Made by a program: the position numbers and the translations under genes
Shown here: positions 10,465 through 23,327 of the stretch, piece by piece
How the letters are laid out: each line of letters begins with the position of its first letter
How positions within the stretch are numbered: position 1 is the first letter of the stretch
The notes under the pieces: model-generated
What the model was told of the DNA's origin: nothing
Seen by the model: only the letters and a program-made list of their open reading frames with translations
The model's database searches: none
From: Paragyromitra xinjiangensis
Taxonomy: Eukaryota > Ascomycota > Pezizomycetes > Pezizales > Discinaceae
DNA: 64,000 bases
Assembly (NCBI GenBank): GCA_038503065.1
Contig: JBCAMK010000002.1
Location: 3,100,001 to 3,164,000 of the forward strand
Direction of reading: 5' to 3'

Positions 10465-11440
10465 ATGTCCGCCGAAGTGCAAACCGCTAGTGTTGAGATT
10501 CTTGACGAGCAACGCCCCCTTAACGAAATTCCCATTTCTCCCCCGAATGGTGAGGTCGACGACGCCAATGATGAAACTGGTCTCGGTGTCCCTGACTCCA
10601 ATGTCAAGGAGCAGCTAACTGTTTTCCATTCCGCTGACAATTTCAATGTCAAACATCCTTTGATGAATACATGGACTCTATGGTTTACCAAACCCCCATC
10701 CGGAAAGGTTTGTAATTTACGTTTTCTTGTCTCCATCTTTGGCTAGAGAAGAAGGGCGCTGTTTGTTATTTCCCTTAGCCCTCTCAATATTATATGGCAG
10801 ACACGAGCTTTCACTAATATCTAGAGTCAAAACTTAGGGAGAAAACAACTGGAATGATCTTTTGAAGGAAGTTGTTACCTTTGATTCAGTCGAGGAATTT
10901 TGGGGTATTTATGTATGTTCCCGTATCTCATTCTTGGTGCTGGTTTCTAGGCATGAATGCTGTACTTACACGTCGATCTCATCTCCCCAGAATAATATTA
11001 CCAAAACCTCCGACCTTGCCCTCAAATCCGACTACCACCTCTTCAAAGCTGGTGTGCGCCCTGAATGGGAAGATATCCAAAATAAGCACGGTGGCAAATG
11101 GTCTTACCAATTCAAAGACAAACGAGCTGTCCCAATTGACGAGCTCTGGCTCCACGTCATGCTTGCCGCTATCGGAGAGACCCTTGAGTCTGAAAACGAT
11201 AAAGAGATTATGGGTGTCGTTGTCAACGTCCGTAAAGCGTTTTTCAGGATTGGTTTGTGGACAAAGTCTACTGGTGGAGGTAAGAATGGGAACGGTGCCA
11301 CCAGAGAGGCTTTGATGGAGATCGGAAGGAAATTCAAAGAAGTACTTAGATTGAACGACAAGGACGCTGTTGAGTTTTCTGGTCATACTGAGAGCGCCCA
11401 TTCCGGGAGCAGCAGGGCCAAAGCAAAATTTGTGGTTTAG
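10465..11440 (+). CDS. CDC33: eukaryotic translation initiation factor 4E (cap-binding protein)
   Basis: Binds the mRNA 5' cap to start translation. Three exons: 10465-10707, 10838-10912, 10991-11440 (255 aa). After an acidic, disordered N terminus of about 65 residues, the eIF4E fold has the expected aromatic residues: NTWTLWFTKPPSGK, DSVEEFWGIYNNI, RPEWEDIQNKHGGKW and LWLHVMLAAIGE. The cap-contacting region is VVNVRKAFFRIGLWTK. Exon 2 starts GENNWNDLLKEV after TTAG; a nearer AG at 10824 would break the frame. The tail ENDKEIMG to KFKEVL is normal. Very secure identification. Confidence 0.95.
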
Positions 11441-13361
11441 AATGGTACGGCATCTTGTATCTTCTTTTTTTCCCTCGCCACAGAGCCAAAAAGATGATGT
11501 GGTATACGGCGAAAGGGTTGTTCATGTTATCGGTGATTTTGAAAAAAATGGTTGGGCGGAAAGGAAATTAGTCTGATGACCCGCTCTACGACAAGCTTCG
11601 AGGAGCGCCAACCGTCCACGGTATTCCTGAAGATTTATGGGCTTTCAAGTCTTTGTATTTCACTTAACTCCTTTCTTTCTCTATTTCTTACTAGTTCATC
11701 CCTTTGTCACCCCACCTTCCCGCTTTTAGTTGCATACGCTTTTAGCTAGAACATTTCCCGGTAGGCATGGTGTTTTTGAAAATAACTTGTCTTTTTTTTC
11801 AATTTACCATGGGTATGAGGGCTGGCAGGCTGGTAGTCATACCTTCTACGGTGGAAGATTACGGCAAACTCATTGCTAAAGCTTTGAGATTAGGGTGGAA
11901 CTATTAGATATGATAATCCAACTACAGGATATACACAGGTGAATCAAGGGCACTACAGAAACCTTGTGAAATGGGCAAAATCAAGCCAATCGGCGATTAA
12001 TCACTAGAAAAGGTTTCCGTGGGACTAAATTTTCCCTTAATCTACTACATATTCCTTTCAGAAACCTTTGAGACCCTACCTACAGCGGTTTACCCAATAG
12101 CCTGAACGTGCTCGTATTCTAACGAATTCTAACACTTCTAGTAGTAGAGATTTTGCGCCCGACTACCTCCTATGTCTCTACGTCTTGTGATGTCAACTAA
12201 ACAATTAGCAACACTAAATCAGCCTCTCTTCACCTGCTCAAATCATGTAATAGTTATCTGTCAGCTGGGTTATCATTGCTTTGTACGATCGAACTTCGCT
12301 GAGGAGGCTTAAGTAAGATATCCTTGAGCACTTGTAGCGGAAGATTTTGTGACGAGAAGCAATAGGAGTATGTATATACATAATATGGAAGCAGAAGCGC
12401 AACAACTGAATACATCGGATGACAGAAATCTATTCACAAAAAATAATCACCACTTCGCTTCAACATAAGATAAGAGGGTTACTCCTAATTAGCTGCCGCA
12501 ACTACATGTATTATGTAGCTATGTAATTTTATGAGAATTTATTCTCGCTGCGAGTATTTGCATTGGATTTAAGGCGAGGGAAGCAGCTACAGGCCCTCGT
12601 CTTTCAGGGGATTGCAGTTCTTTTCTTACTACATTCGATACCATATTAGGTTTAGCTTTAGATAAAGCTAGGTCATATTTCAAGTGTACAGTGAGTAGCA
12701 AGCTCCTACTTTTCCCAGACACGCTTCATACCGCCAAGACCACAAGAAAGCGTGCCTGCGCATGAACCCTAAAACCGTAACAGGCTCTAACCCTTCATAG
12801 ACAACACGTCACACCAGATACCCCAGACCTGGCTAATCCCAGCCACTCAGGGGTAAATCGAGACTATGCAGGTGTATTAAGTATTTGAAATACTTCGATC
12901 AGATCTGTATAGCTCAGACATAACGACCTTCATGATGGGTATATTCACCTCAAGCTCGATCGATAGCTCTGCTATTCGATATCGGGAATAAAAATACAAG
13001 TAAAAGCAACCTTTCCTTGCTCCTACGGAAATTGGGTGACATAGATGAAATAGAAATGGGACACCCACTAGGGGGAATCAGATGCCAGATAAGATATGAA
13101 AACTCAGGGAAATTAAGCCAAAAAAAAAGAGATCTCTGTTTCGCAATGTCAACTCACAATAGCGTTCTTGGGTCCCATTTCGAAAAAGATTCAAAGAAGT
13201 AAATAAAAGTTTTTCCGATAAAATACACTTTACAGGGTAGAAGGTGGAGTTACTCCAGTATTACAATTGACATGGATCTATTAATGCCATTCTGCGAGGC
13301 CAGGTTTATTGGGGAAATAATGGGTTGAACGAGATAGAAGTGTTTAGAACATGGTAAATTA
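11441..13361. other. intergenic region, 1.9 kb, convergent
   Basis: Lies between the 3' ends of eIF4E (+) and the Rds1-like gene (-). It is AT-rich with no supported frame. One copy of the TACATGTA palindrome is at 12503-12510. Confidence 0.5.
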
Positions 13362-14485
13362 TCATAGCGAGAGGACGGCAGGCCTAAATATATCAAATCA
13401 GCGTCATATCCCCATAAGATCTGTGTCAAAAAGTAAGCATAGTACGTACCCAGCAAGGATCGTGTCGTCCGACAGTGCCGTCCCGCTAGACGAGATTGTA
13501 ACATAAACCTCCCCGCCCAAACCTTGGGGAACCACGCAGCTACCAGCCGAGAGAGGTGCAAAAAGAGTCCCAGCTTCCCCAGAGGTGAAAGAGCAGAAAG
13601 TGCTTCCATCAGCAAATGCTTTAGCGTCAGTCAAAGTTAAAATAGATCCAGCAGTCACGGAAGCAGCGTTAACAATGTTGAGAGACGGGAAAGGCTGGAA
13701 AGGGAGCGTAGAGCCTGCAGGGCAAGAAACAATGAAGGAGGCGGCCAAAGTGAAAATTTGGCGTGCACTGATAGCAGTATCGAAAGCCTGCGGTATAGGC
13801 GGCTCACGGAGAGCGGTCCTGATGAATGTTTGGTGGCGTGACTCCACAGTAACAATTGAGGCAGCAGCCGAAAGAATTTTACCATCGGTGACGAGAGGAG
13901 CGGCGCCGAGATATCTGGAGAAAAAAAGTGAGAAGCAATTCGAAATTTGTGCTAACTAAAGCATTTTGTGCAGCATGAAGTGGTGAACTTACGCGCTGAT
14001 TCCAACGGCCTCAAGAATCTTTGCAGTGGCAACCATGGAGGCAGCATCGGTGAGTTTAAAGTCATAGGTACATGGCTGGAACGGAGTGGCCCCAGCCCCT
14101 GCAATCGCTGCCATCAAAGTAGTGACATGAGTTGCTTCAGTAGCCCCAATTCTCACCAAACCATCAACTTGATCCTGGGTCAAACCCAACGCAATAAAGT
14201 CGGATGCTGGAAACTTGGCGAATCCCTCCGTGTAGAATGCAGATTCTAGATGCTCGAGAGTTAAAGCACTATCGCATAAATATAGTATTAGTTTTTTTCT
14301 TCCTTTTCCTTTCCCCCCTTTACTTTAGGATAGAGGTGGGTTGGAGCTTACAATTGAAGGATATCCAGATCTGACAATGCGGGTGCAGCTGCCTGGCGCT
14401 TGGCGACTGGATGAGCGTTGGTGATGCCGCCGATTGCCGCCAAAGTAATAGAAACGCAGGTAATGAATTTTTGGAGAATAGCCAT
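13362..14485 (-). CDS. Rds1-like secreted ferritin-fold stress protein
   Basis: Ferritin-like domain (Ferritin_2 type) protein related to fungal stress-response Rds1; the biochemical role is unknown. Four exons: 14352-14485, 13993-14268, 13450-13914, 13362-13383 (298 aa). It starts with a signal peptide (MAILQKFITCVSITLAAIGG) followed by HPVAKR, a possible Kex2 site. The helical core carries the family Glu/His pattern: FALTLEHLESAFYTEGF and RIGATEATHVTTLMAAI, then TVESRHQTFIRTAL. The last exon adds only PAVLSL after DDTILAG, giving the family ending AGPAV. It is likely secreted or cell-wall directed. A long purine/pyrimidine-skewed stretch precedes the start. Confidence 0.87.
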
Positions 14486-16452
14486 AATGGGTTTTTATAA
14501 AGGAAAACTTCTCAAAACTTGTCTTATGGAGTGTGTAAGGGAGTATTGTTCACGGAACTTGGCGTAAAAAAATCAAGGAAAATAGAATAATTAGATATTA
14601 TTACTGTATCAAAAATACTTCGGGTGTGCCGTGGGGTAAAAGGTCGAGAAAAGTTCCGCCGGGGAATCTGTTCAAGCAAGAATGATACTGAGAAGAAAGG
14701 AAAGGAGTGAAAATAGAGGGAGGGGAGGGGGTAGCGATGGCGGAACTTCGAGTTGGTCAAAGAGGGTAGAGAGTGAAGGAGAAATTTGAGGTGGGAACCA
14801 AGAACAGATATTATATAAATCTCCGGCACATGGCTCATGCTGATAATATATATCATGGTAGTACAGGTTAAGCAGTATATAGGGGCCCGGTGGGGGGGGG
14901 GTTCGAGAGTACAGTTCGCGAAACACGGCGGAGAACTTGGAAGAAAGGAGTAACGTGGAAATAAGCAGCAGCGCCAGGAAATGGAGACTTCTTCTCCTTC
15001 CAGGCATGAGTATCACAGTAGGCTAGGGACGGTAGTGGAGGGGTGACGGTGGAGGGATGAGGAAAGTGAAGGAGGTAGAGAAAAGGAATTGCGGGAGCAG
15101 AGAAGAGCTACGGCCATAGGGCAGACAACCGATAAGGTTGGGCGGAAGTGATGCAAAACAAGGAGGGCTAAGGTAGACTTTCCTGAAGAGGGTGGTGAAG
15201 TCCAACACAGGCTGGTGTGAACGTCTGGGCTGTGTTTGGGCACATACAAGGAGGCTACTTACGAGCGGTGCTTAAGTTGCAAGAAGGTCGACAAGCAACA
15301 GTGCCACGGGGTAGACGTCGAAAAGTGAAACCCGTTCAAGCTTCGGATCTGCTGCAAGACAGGGATCTAAACGTTGGTTTTTAAGCTTGTTGCCTCATCA
15401 AGAGACTATAGGCGCGAGCACCAGCGTTTAAACGTCCAACCGACCACAAATAGTAGACAACTTACCTTCCAAATAGCAAACAGCAAGGACTTCCAGGATG
15501 TTTGGACGGAAAAAAAAAGAAAGAAAAGGCCCCAACACGACCGTGGTTTCCATAGCAGCGCATATATGCATATATAGCATAGCTGTCATAGGTCAATCAT
15601 TGGGCGAAGTCTATCTGGTTAGTATGAATGTTGGTTAACGTCTAGATATCTTCCAATTGACAGTACAAACAGGCCACTCACACTGCCTGTAAGGAATATT
15701 TGTAATCCCCTTGTTTCTATAGTTGGGTTGGTGTGGTGACCAACTGTCCATCCTAATAAAGTTTATCTATGTGCACTACCTAGCTGCATTTTTTGGCGAA
15801 ATAAGCTACCTGGTACGATTTAGTGGCACATGCTGCACTCAACCGTTGATCAGCATATAAAATTACAAATATCGAAAACCGAAGACCAAATCAATGATGT
15901 GATACGGATGCCGTAAACGTAGGTGTCTTATCATCATTTATCGCGGAATCTGATGGTTGGATTCACTGGATAGGTAACTGAATTTTCTTGTGTCATTACT
16001 CCCTCCCGCCCACAATACAGTAAACATGCCAAACCATCTTGTCCCGCGACGGAAAAAGACCGGGATATCATCGAATGCACATACCACCAACACAAGGTAT
16101 TGCCGCGTGCACTCTGCAGTGGTTTTAAGAACAGGGTACTCGTCGCAAATCTGTTACACGGCCCACGGAGAAGCTGGTCTCCAGCGCCCATGTTCCCCGG
16201 ACATCAACCTTCCCCTTTCATCAAAGATTGGTACCTTTGATATTGGCTCGCACGTTACTAGGACACTGGGGTTTCGTCGGAAAAATGCTTGGCCGCCCCG
16301 ATCGGGTTTCCAGTAGCCAATTCAATCGCCCAGGCCACATTTAAGCTTTGAAAATTCGCTGATAATTGGCAGGCTAACGTTTTGTATACTATCCAACTAT
16401 GCAAGATAAATTGGGCCGGGTCCTTAAGGAATTTCTCTTACGCATCCGCTGG

Positions 16453-16468
16453 CCCCCCCCCCCCCCCC
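16453..16468. repeat. C16 homopolymer
   Basis: Sixteen consecutive C residues in non-coding DNA; the length may be unstable or misread in sequencing. Confidence 0.8.
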
Positions 16469-18492
16469 AAACCCACAATCACTGGCCAAGCCGCAAAACT
16501 CCCACAAGCACTAGGAGTGTTTTTTTAGACCAAGTTGGTTGCGATTGCTGTGTGACTTCCATGCTTCGCGACAAAACAAAATTCATCAAACCTCTCATCA
16601 CCGAAAACCCAATTTTGAGTTGGATAATTCCTGCAGCGTCCTTTACACACTGTTTTTCACCCAAAATATAATTAGAAGTATTCCTGGTTGACGGAATGTG
16701 CCAAGCTCTGTTGTGTGATTTTTATTCTTCTAAGGCCACAAAGTCATACGACGAGCATTACCTGTTTTTGGGGGTGGGTAATGGGCTCCTTGTTTATCAA
16801 GCTACTAGAAGTCCCTAGACGCTTTAGGGGCCAGCCTCTACGAGCGGTAATAGCCCGCTGCGGGGTAGGCACGCTCCCAGTTGACGGATCCCTCTACTAG
16901 CTTGCCACGGATTCTAGGGTAGTGGAAAGGGAAGGAAGAAATCGAGAAAGTAGGTGAGGCATATGGCTACGAGTTTAGGGGAAAATTTTTCCGAGTAGTT
17001 TATTTGATTGCTGTAATTTTTGCAGGTCGGGAAGACATATTCCATGCTGTTGGGTTGATACCCACAAAGAGTCTACATGTATCTTGTTGAACAATGGATC
17101 TCTTTTTCGGCAAAATCCATTATAACATAAACCAAATCGAAAAGGTGACGGTAAAGGTGGCTCTGGAAGGCCTGATAGAAGCACCTAATCCACTAAAAAT
17201 GCTATATACGTAACATTAGCCTAGGTAAGTCTCTAAAGGAAGGGAAATTCAGGTAAACTTGAGTCCCTTGGGCAAATGATTGCACCGCCACTTGTTGCCA
17301 TCCCGTAGCATTTCCTCCGGTGTTGGCCTCGACTTATATGTCAGATTGGCCCCAAGTCACGAGTAAAGCTGGAGTCGATTACTGACCTCCAAAAAAATAC
17401 CACCCCGTAAGCACGACGAATGTAACGCGGAACCACTCAAGGACTCGATGTATTATAGAGAGACTCAATAGTAAGTATAGATTCAAATTAACCACTAGTG
17501 TGCAGGTATGATAGAGCACAAAATTTACCCGAGAATGATGCCGAACCAGTGCCTGATATTGTAGAGAAGCTTGATTTCCCGGCACTATTTCTCTAGTGTA
17601 CATTTCTACTCCCACGAGTGATGAATATGGAGTACAGGATATTGCGTTAAGAAGGGATCCACAAGGCGATACCAGCCCAAGTATAATTAATGGTGTCCAT
17701 GCACGGGTATGATACGCAAAGTCATAAATAATGTGTGCTAGTGGATAGAAGAAACACTCACGTCTTGGTCGTGTATCTCTTGGAGAGAGTATATTGGTCT
17801 TCTATATGCATAATTTTTACTACATATATTTTCTACACCACATTTCCCCCCAATAATCGCTTATTATCAGACTTAATTAGACTTCAAATTTCTAATCTTA
17901 AAATATCACTCGTGTCAGAATATACTGCAAGCCGAACAACCTATTCTTTCCACCCCCCCCCCGGATACTGCACTTTGACAACTTTGGATAATCTCAGAGC
18001 TGGCATTCGGGTACCTGCAAGTTGTCCAGTGTGGCCACCGACTACGTGAGCTCCGGCTTGCACGTTTCCTTCCGTTTCAACCCCTTTTTATTTTTCGTTT
18101 ATTTAGAAAAAGATCTAGCCTAAGCAGCAAAATTAGCATGCCCAAATACCAAGAGATGGCGGTCTGGAACACCGGAACTTCCGCAAACACTGGTAAGGGG
18201 CACTTCAATACGAAACGGAAATCACCAAAAAAATCAAGAGTCGATACCTGTTAAGTCGGGGTTTCTGTCTTCGCCGTGTCCTATTTGCTATGATACGCGT
18301 ATACGCTCTCATCCATGTCTTGGGATTGACAGGGAAATAGGGGGAATGGCTACAGAATTACCATCATATTTTTTGGAAAAGTCACGGACTTTTTTTAGTC
18401 TAGAAAAATAGAGCACTCTGTTGCCTGAACGAACGCCGCGCAAAAGAGACTAATTCATTTAAATAGGCTTTATCATAATCACTGTGATGACC

Positions 18493-18538
18493 TATCCATT
18501 CATCCATTCATCCATCAACCCATCCATCCATCCATCCC
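18493..18538. repeat. CATC/CATT tetranucleotide microsatellite
   Basis: About eleven imperfect units of CATC with some CATT in a row, about 200 bp beyond the SSD1 stop codon. Confidence 0.8.
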
Positions 18539-18736
18539 AGCCCAAATACCTCAATATCCATTTACACGTTCATTCTCGCCATGCATATGTTGAATATAAT
18601 CGCTGCAACATTATAAACCCCTGAGTACAGCCGGGTAATTTACTCAATAGCTTTACAAGGCGTAAGGGTTCAATGACCGGATAGTCAAGCATCTATAACA
18701 GGATATTGTAAGCAATTTTTCCGTAAAACACACGAT

Positions 18737-21700
18737 TTAAGTGGAGACGTACGGGGGACTCTTGCTCAACTCGGTTTTCAAAAACACAGGTACCCTAGTT
18801 AATTCTCGGACTTCCTGTATATAATCACTCTTCTCCTCACGCAACGTGAACATATGCAAGTACTTGTCTTTGTTTGAGACTTCCCCACCGTCCTGCTTGT
18901 CGCTACCGAGCGGTGCAACGGACATCTTGGGATCCGAGCGAGTTCGATGAGGAGTCTGGGCAGACGTAGGCGAGTTTTTGGTTGGTGATCCTGGCATGCT
19001 CTGGGTTGGTCGGGTGCTAGTTTGAGGTGGCGCCAGGGTTGATTGTTCGGGGGTGTCCGAGACCTCTTCATCACCATCATCATCATCAAAGAGCGCATCC
19101 ACATCATTAATAGACAAAGAAGAAATCTCCATCATCTTGCGCTGTCTCTCTTCCTGCTCTTGAGCCGCCTTTGCCGCCGCTGCCGCCGCAGATGCCGCCG
19201 CCGCAGCGTTAGCTGCACGGAGAGCGGCCCCACCTTTCGGACGTTCATCCTCAGGTATGTAGACATTCGACTGAACACCTTTCTCCCAATACAGCTCCAA
19301 AACACGATTGACCTTATCGAACTCGGCTTTTTTAAGGGGAAGTTGGTCGCAATGCACACGCTTTTCAAAACCGTATTCGGGAATAAGAACATCGAAAGCG
19401 GATTCATAAACGTTGATGACAATGGCCTCGCAAATTAGTTCACCACCCTGATCCTGTCGCCGTTTATCAACTGCACGACAAAGCTCAATATGAATACTTT
19501 GTTCTTGGGCGTTCTTCGCCGAATCCTTCTTGACGTTGCATTGTTCTGCCGTCTTGGCCAATGACTCAATATCCTCTGTGAACTCGATGGCTCCGTCAGA
19601 TAATACGGCTTCTAGCTGACGTTGTACAATGATGTCGGTGTAGCGACGAATCGGGCTCGTGAAATGGGTATATAACGGAAGGTTATACATGTAGTGACCG
19701 TGTATTTCGGCTGGCAATTTACCACCAACAAAATATTTGGCACGCTGCATCCCCTTTATGAGGACTGTTTCCATACCCTGTGTACCTATTAGCGTAACAA
19801 CTTAAATACTAGGATTAGAATAGACAAACCATCCGCACAACATCATCTTCCAAACGAAACAAACTTGTTTGAAGAGTAGCACTACTAGAAATGTCGATTT
19901 TGTGATCAAGACGATTCATACGTTCCCCAAAGTTCTCCAGGCGGCGTTGGTTTGGACGAGAATGACGGCGTAGCAAAGCCTTCTCGGGAAGCCCAGTAGC
20001 GATCTTCTGTGCGACAATTGAATTTGTTTTGATGAATAACTCTTCGAGCAGCTCATAAGCTGGACGAGAGTGAAAGATGTTATCTTCGACCGGGATATTC
20101 TCGTCGTCGAGTAAAGATATCAAACGGAGAGCAGGAATATCAACATCCTCTGCGTTATACCTTTGCTGGCGAAGCTTCCTCGTGATATTCTAAAAATGAT
20201 TAGTGCCTACCCAAATAGATGATTGCCAGCTAAAACTTACGTGCAAGACATCAATATCTTCCTTGAATTCCACCGCCACGTTTGCCCCTTCGACAGTAGA
20301 GATGGCACTATCAACATCTCCATATACAAAACTGGCGTCATTCCTAATGATAGCTTTACCAACCCACGTCCCTTCTTCGATGACCTTCCCATCCTCCGTG
20401 TTGACGTGAAAGACAACACTGTATGTGAACCTATCTTGACCTTCTTTCAGGGAAACAAGCTCATCAACCAACTTCGCAGGTAATAAAGGCACCGATCGAT
20501 TGATCAACTCGACACCTGTGCCTCGTTTCTTCGCCTCCCGGTCTACTAGAGAGTTTGGCTTGACAAAGTAGGAGACATCCGAGATATGAACGCCTATTTC
20601 CCACACATTGCCGGTCACTTTTCTCGTATGGAAAGCGTGACTGATGGCATCGCTGCTCTTGGAGTTGATACTGAAAGTCTTAAGTTCCCTCAAATCTTTA
20701 CGAGCAGAAACGACCTCTTCATTCTCGCTCTCTACGTTCCAGTTATCGAATCCAACGTTCCGAACAACAGCCTCGGAGAAGTCGTCCGGCCCAAAGTTGT
20801 TGTCACGGAGGAGTGCATCTGTCTCAACCTTCATATCTCCCATCTCGCCAAGTTGCTCAAAAAGGGTACCGAATGGGTGAAGGGAGGTGATCGGCCAACG
20901 TTTGATACATGCTACGAAAATGCGGTTCGCATAAGCCTGATGGTTTTCGACAAAATCGCGTGGGGCCTGCTCGGTTGGGATGGCAATCAAAGGAACTCTC
21001 TTATCCGTTGGCTTGAACCAAACAATTTTAGGCTTGTCTTGCGATCGTTCTGGTTGAGACGGTCTTCCAGAATGACCTTCACGAGCTGCACGCTCTGCCT
21101 CCTGTTTTTCTTTTGTAGCTTGGCTACTTGGCCGCAACAAACCGAGGGTACTTAAAAACAAGCGTTAGTAGGGCCAAGCTATAAGCTTCCTCAAGCGAAG
21201 ACTTACCCGGAAAACATTTGCCCAGCAACCCGTTCAATAACAGCAACAATGTGACCTGCGAACAGCGGCTTTTGTTCGTCGCTAACCTCTTCTTCCTCGA
21301 CCAATAGTAGGCTTTGACCCTCGACCTCGACATCATCATTCTTCTTTTGGGTAGGCCGTTGGCGAAGACTGCCCCTCCTTTTAATGCCTCCAGTTTGCTC
21401 TTGAGCACCCTCCGAATTTGCACTAGCATCTGCGGTATTACTTGAAGTGTTTGCACTAGGACCTCCTCTAGTGTCGCTAATATCCTTGCGCTTCTTCTTC
21501 TCTTCCTTTTCGCGCTTCTGGCCCCAAACTTCGTCAACGTCGAGAAGCTCGACAGCAACAAGATCACCCTCCAAGGCCCTGTTTCTGTCCTTACTCCCAC
21601 AAATGAAAATATCGGCATCTAGGAGCCCATCTTGAGTGGAAACATACGCATCACTTCTGTTTTTCTTATTGACTCTCAAGATACCAGATACCAACTGTCC

Positions 21701-23327
21701 GTTACTCAAGAGAGCAGGCAAGTTAGCTTGGGGAAGGTAAGGGGTAAATAGTGTCTTCCTTTGCTGCTGTTGCTGATTAGGGAGGTTCTGATTTCCAACT
21801 TGGCCCATGTTACCGAGACCAAGCGTCTGGGCGTTCATCGCAACTTGCTGCATTTGGAGCTGGGTCAACTGTTGTTGTTGTAACAAGCCCGTGTTGACAA
21901 GTTGGGGTTGGCCTGTAGCAGGATTGATAAAGATACTCTGACCTCCTCCCCCAGGTATCATAAGGCCGGGTTGTGTAGGAAATTGGAATGATCCGATGGA
22001 GATTCTAGAACGATGACTGGGCTGGAAACCAGGGTTGAGCTGTCCCATATTCTGATTTTGGTTAAGGTTGTGAAGATCAACCGAAGCGTTGGGCTGATGA
22101 CCTTGTTGTTGGTTCTGGTTCTGATTGCGCCAATTGCCTTCGTAGTTCCTAGACCCTTGGCGATTATGACCCTGGAAGCCAGAATTACTACCTCGCCGCT
22201 CTACATTACCACCTTGCTGCTGTTGACTCCCTCCCTGGCCACTTTGGTTTGCTGTAGCTGCACCTGCGCCGGCATCACTTGTAGCCATAGGCGGAGGGAA
22301 TTGGAATCCACCGATACGGCCACCAACAGGGGGTCTGCCATTCATCCCAACAACAAGACTTTGGCTTCTCGCATGTCCACCTCTTCCTTGCCTAGGAGGG
22401 GCAAGAGTTGCCCCTTGATTGGCCGTTGAGGTAGTCGTCGCAGGAGTTTGGGTCGCACCAACATTGGCAGTAGCTGCAGGAGTATCTCCAGTTGGGGCCG
22501 CACTACTCGAAGAATTTGTCCCACCAGTCGGGCTGGATCCATTGGCGCCTGTTGCAGCTGAGGCTCCAGGGGGGGGGAATTGAAATCCACTCTGTTGCCT
22601 TCGGGCTTGAGCTAACTCCGCCGCCTTCTTAGCTTCGGTGAGAGCAAGTGAGTGTCGACGCTGATGTCCTCTATCAGCGCCGCCTTGTCCTGGGCCCCCG
22701 GATGGCCGACGCTGAGGAGCAGCGTTATTGCCGCCAGTCGAGTTAGAGTGATTCAGTGAGAACTCGCCAAAAGTAGACCCAGACGTTCCAGATGATGGAG
22801 CGGGAGGAGGACCGCCTGCAGGACCCATGCCTGGCATAGCAGATTGGTTCCGTCTATGCGCGGATGGTTGGGTAGGGGCTCCCTGGGGAGCAGTGCCTTG
22901 TTGGTGCTGAGGGAACTGAAACCCACCTTGTTGCTGCTGCGGCGAAATGTTTGGAAGCTGATGGATTGGATTGAAAGCTCCCGGTGCGAGATGGGCCTGG
23001 CCTGGTGGAAGTAAACCCATATTTGCGTACTGTTGATGGGCCGAAATCATCTGCTGCTGTTGAGCCTGCAGCATCTCAATCTGTTGCTGTAGAGCCAATT
23101 GCTCCACTACACCATGTAAGCATGCTATTTTGATATGCGACATCTAGTTTAACCTTGTTCTAGAAACACCTTAGGTTTTGGGGAGCTTGTGCAACTGCTT
23201 GTACTTGGCTGCAAAGAGAAATCGACATACTCATCAATGGAGTCAACTCCGAAGGAGACCTCCTGTGCGCGATGTGCAACCTACGACCACCTGGCCCAGC
23301 TGGGTTCTGTTGCTGTTGTTGCTCCAT
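18737..23327 (-). CDS. SSD1: SSD1 mRNA-binding translational repressor (RNase II-like pseudonuclease)
   Basis: Cell-wall integrity and translational control factor that binds mRNAs but is not a nuclease. Five exons: 23231-23327, 21207-23106, 20241-21150, 19830-20189, 18737-19777 (1435 aa). The start block (GGRRLHIAHRRSPSELTPLM, then MEQLALQQQIEMLQ across intron 1) is the classic Ssd1 N terminus. Residues about 60-470 are Gln/Asn/Gly-rich and disordered, with four FQFP motifs and four HxRxxS sites. Cold-shock-like and RNB domains follow (EIGVHISDVSYFV; YTHFTSPIRRYTDIIVQRQL). The catalytic segment that in active RNase II reads DP..RDLDDA is here INSKSSDAISHA, so acidic metal ligands are lost, as known for Ssd1. 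Confidence 0.95.

Larger units (their letters stand above)
14486..18736. other. gene-poor region, 4.2 kb
   Basis: Between the Rds1-like start and the SSD1 stop. From about 14690 to 15070 the plus strand is purine-rich, that is, CT-rich in the sense of the Rds1-like gene, which may be its promoter or leader. A C16 homopolymer lies at 16453-16468, a C-run near 17957 and a CATC microsatellite at 18493-18538. No frame here shows a recognisable family. Confidence 0.45.

Noticed and set aside
14524..15249. Several Pro/Ser/Leu-rich minus-strand frames upstream of the Rds1-like gene
   Set aside because: They arise from a CT-rich tract in the sense of that gene; overlapping frames all look alike and none resembles a protein family.
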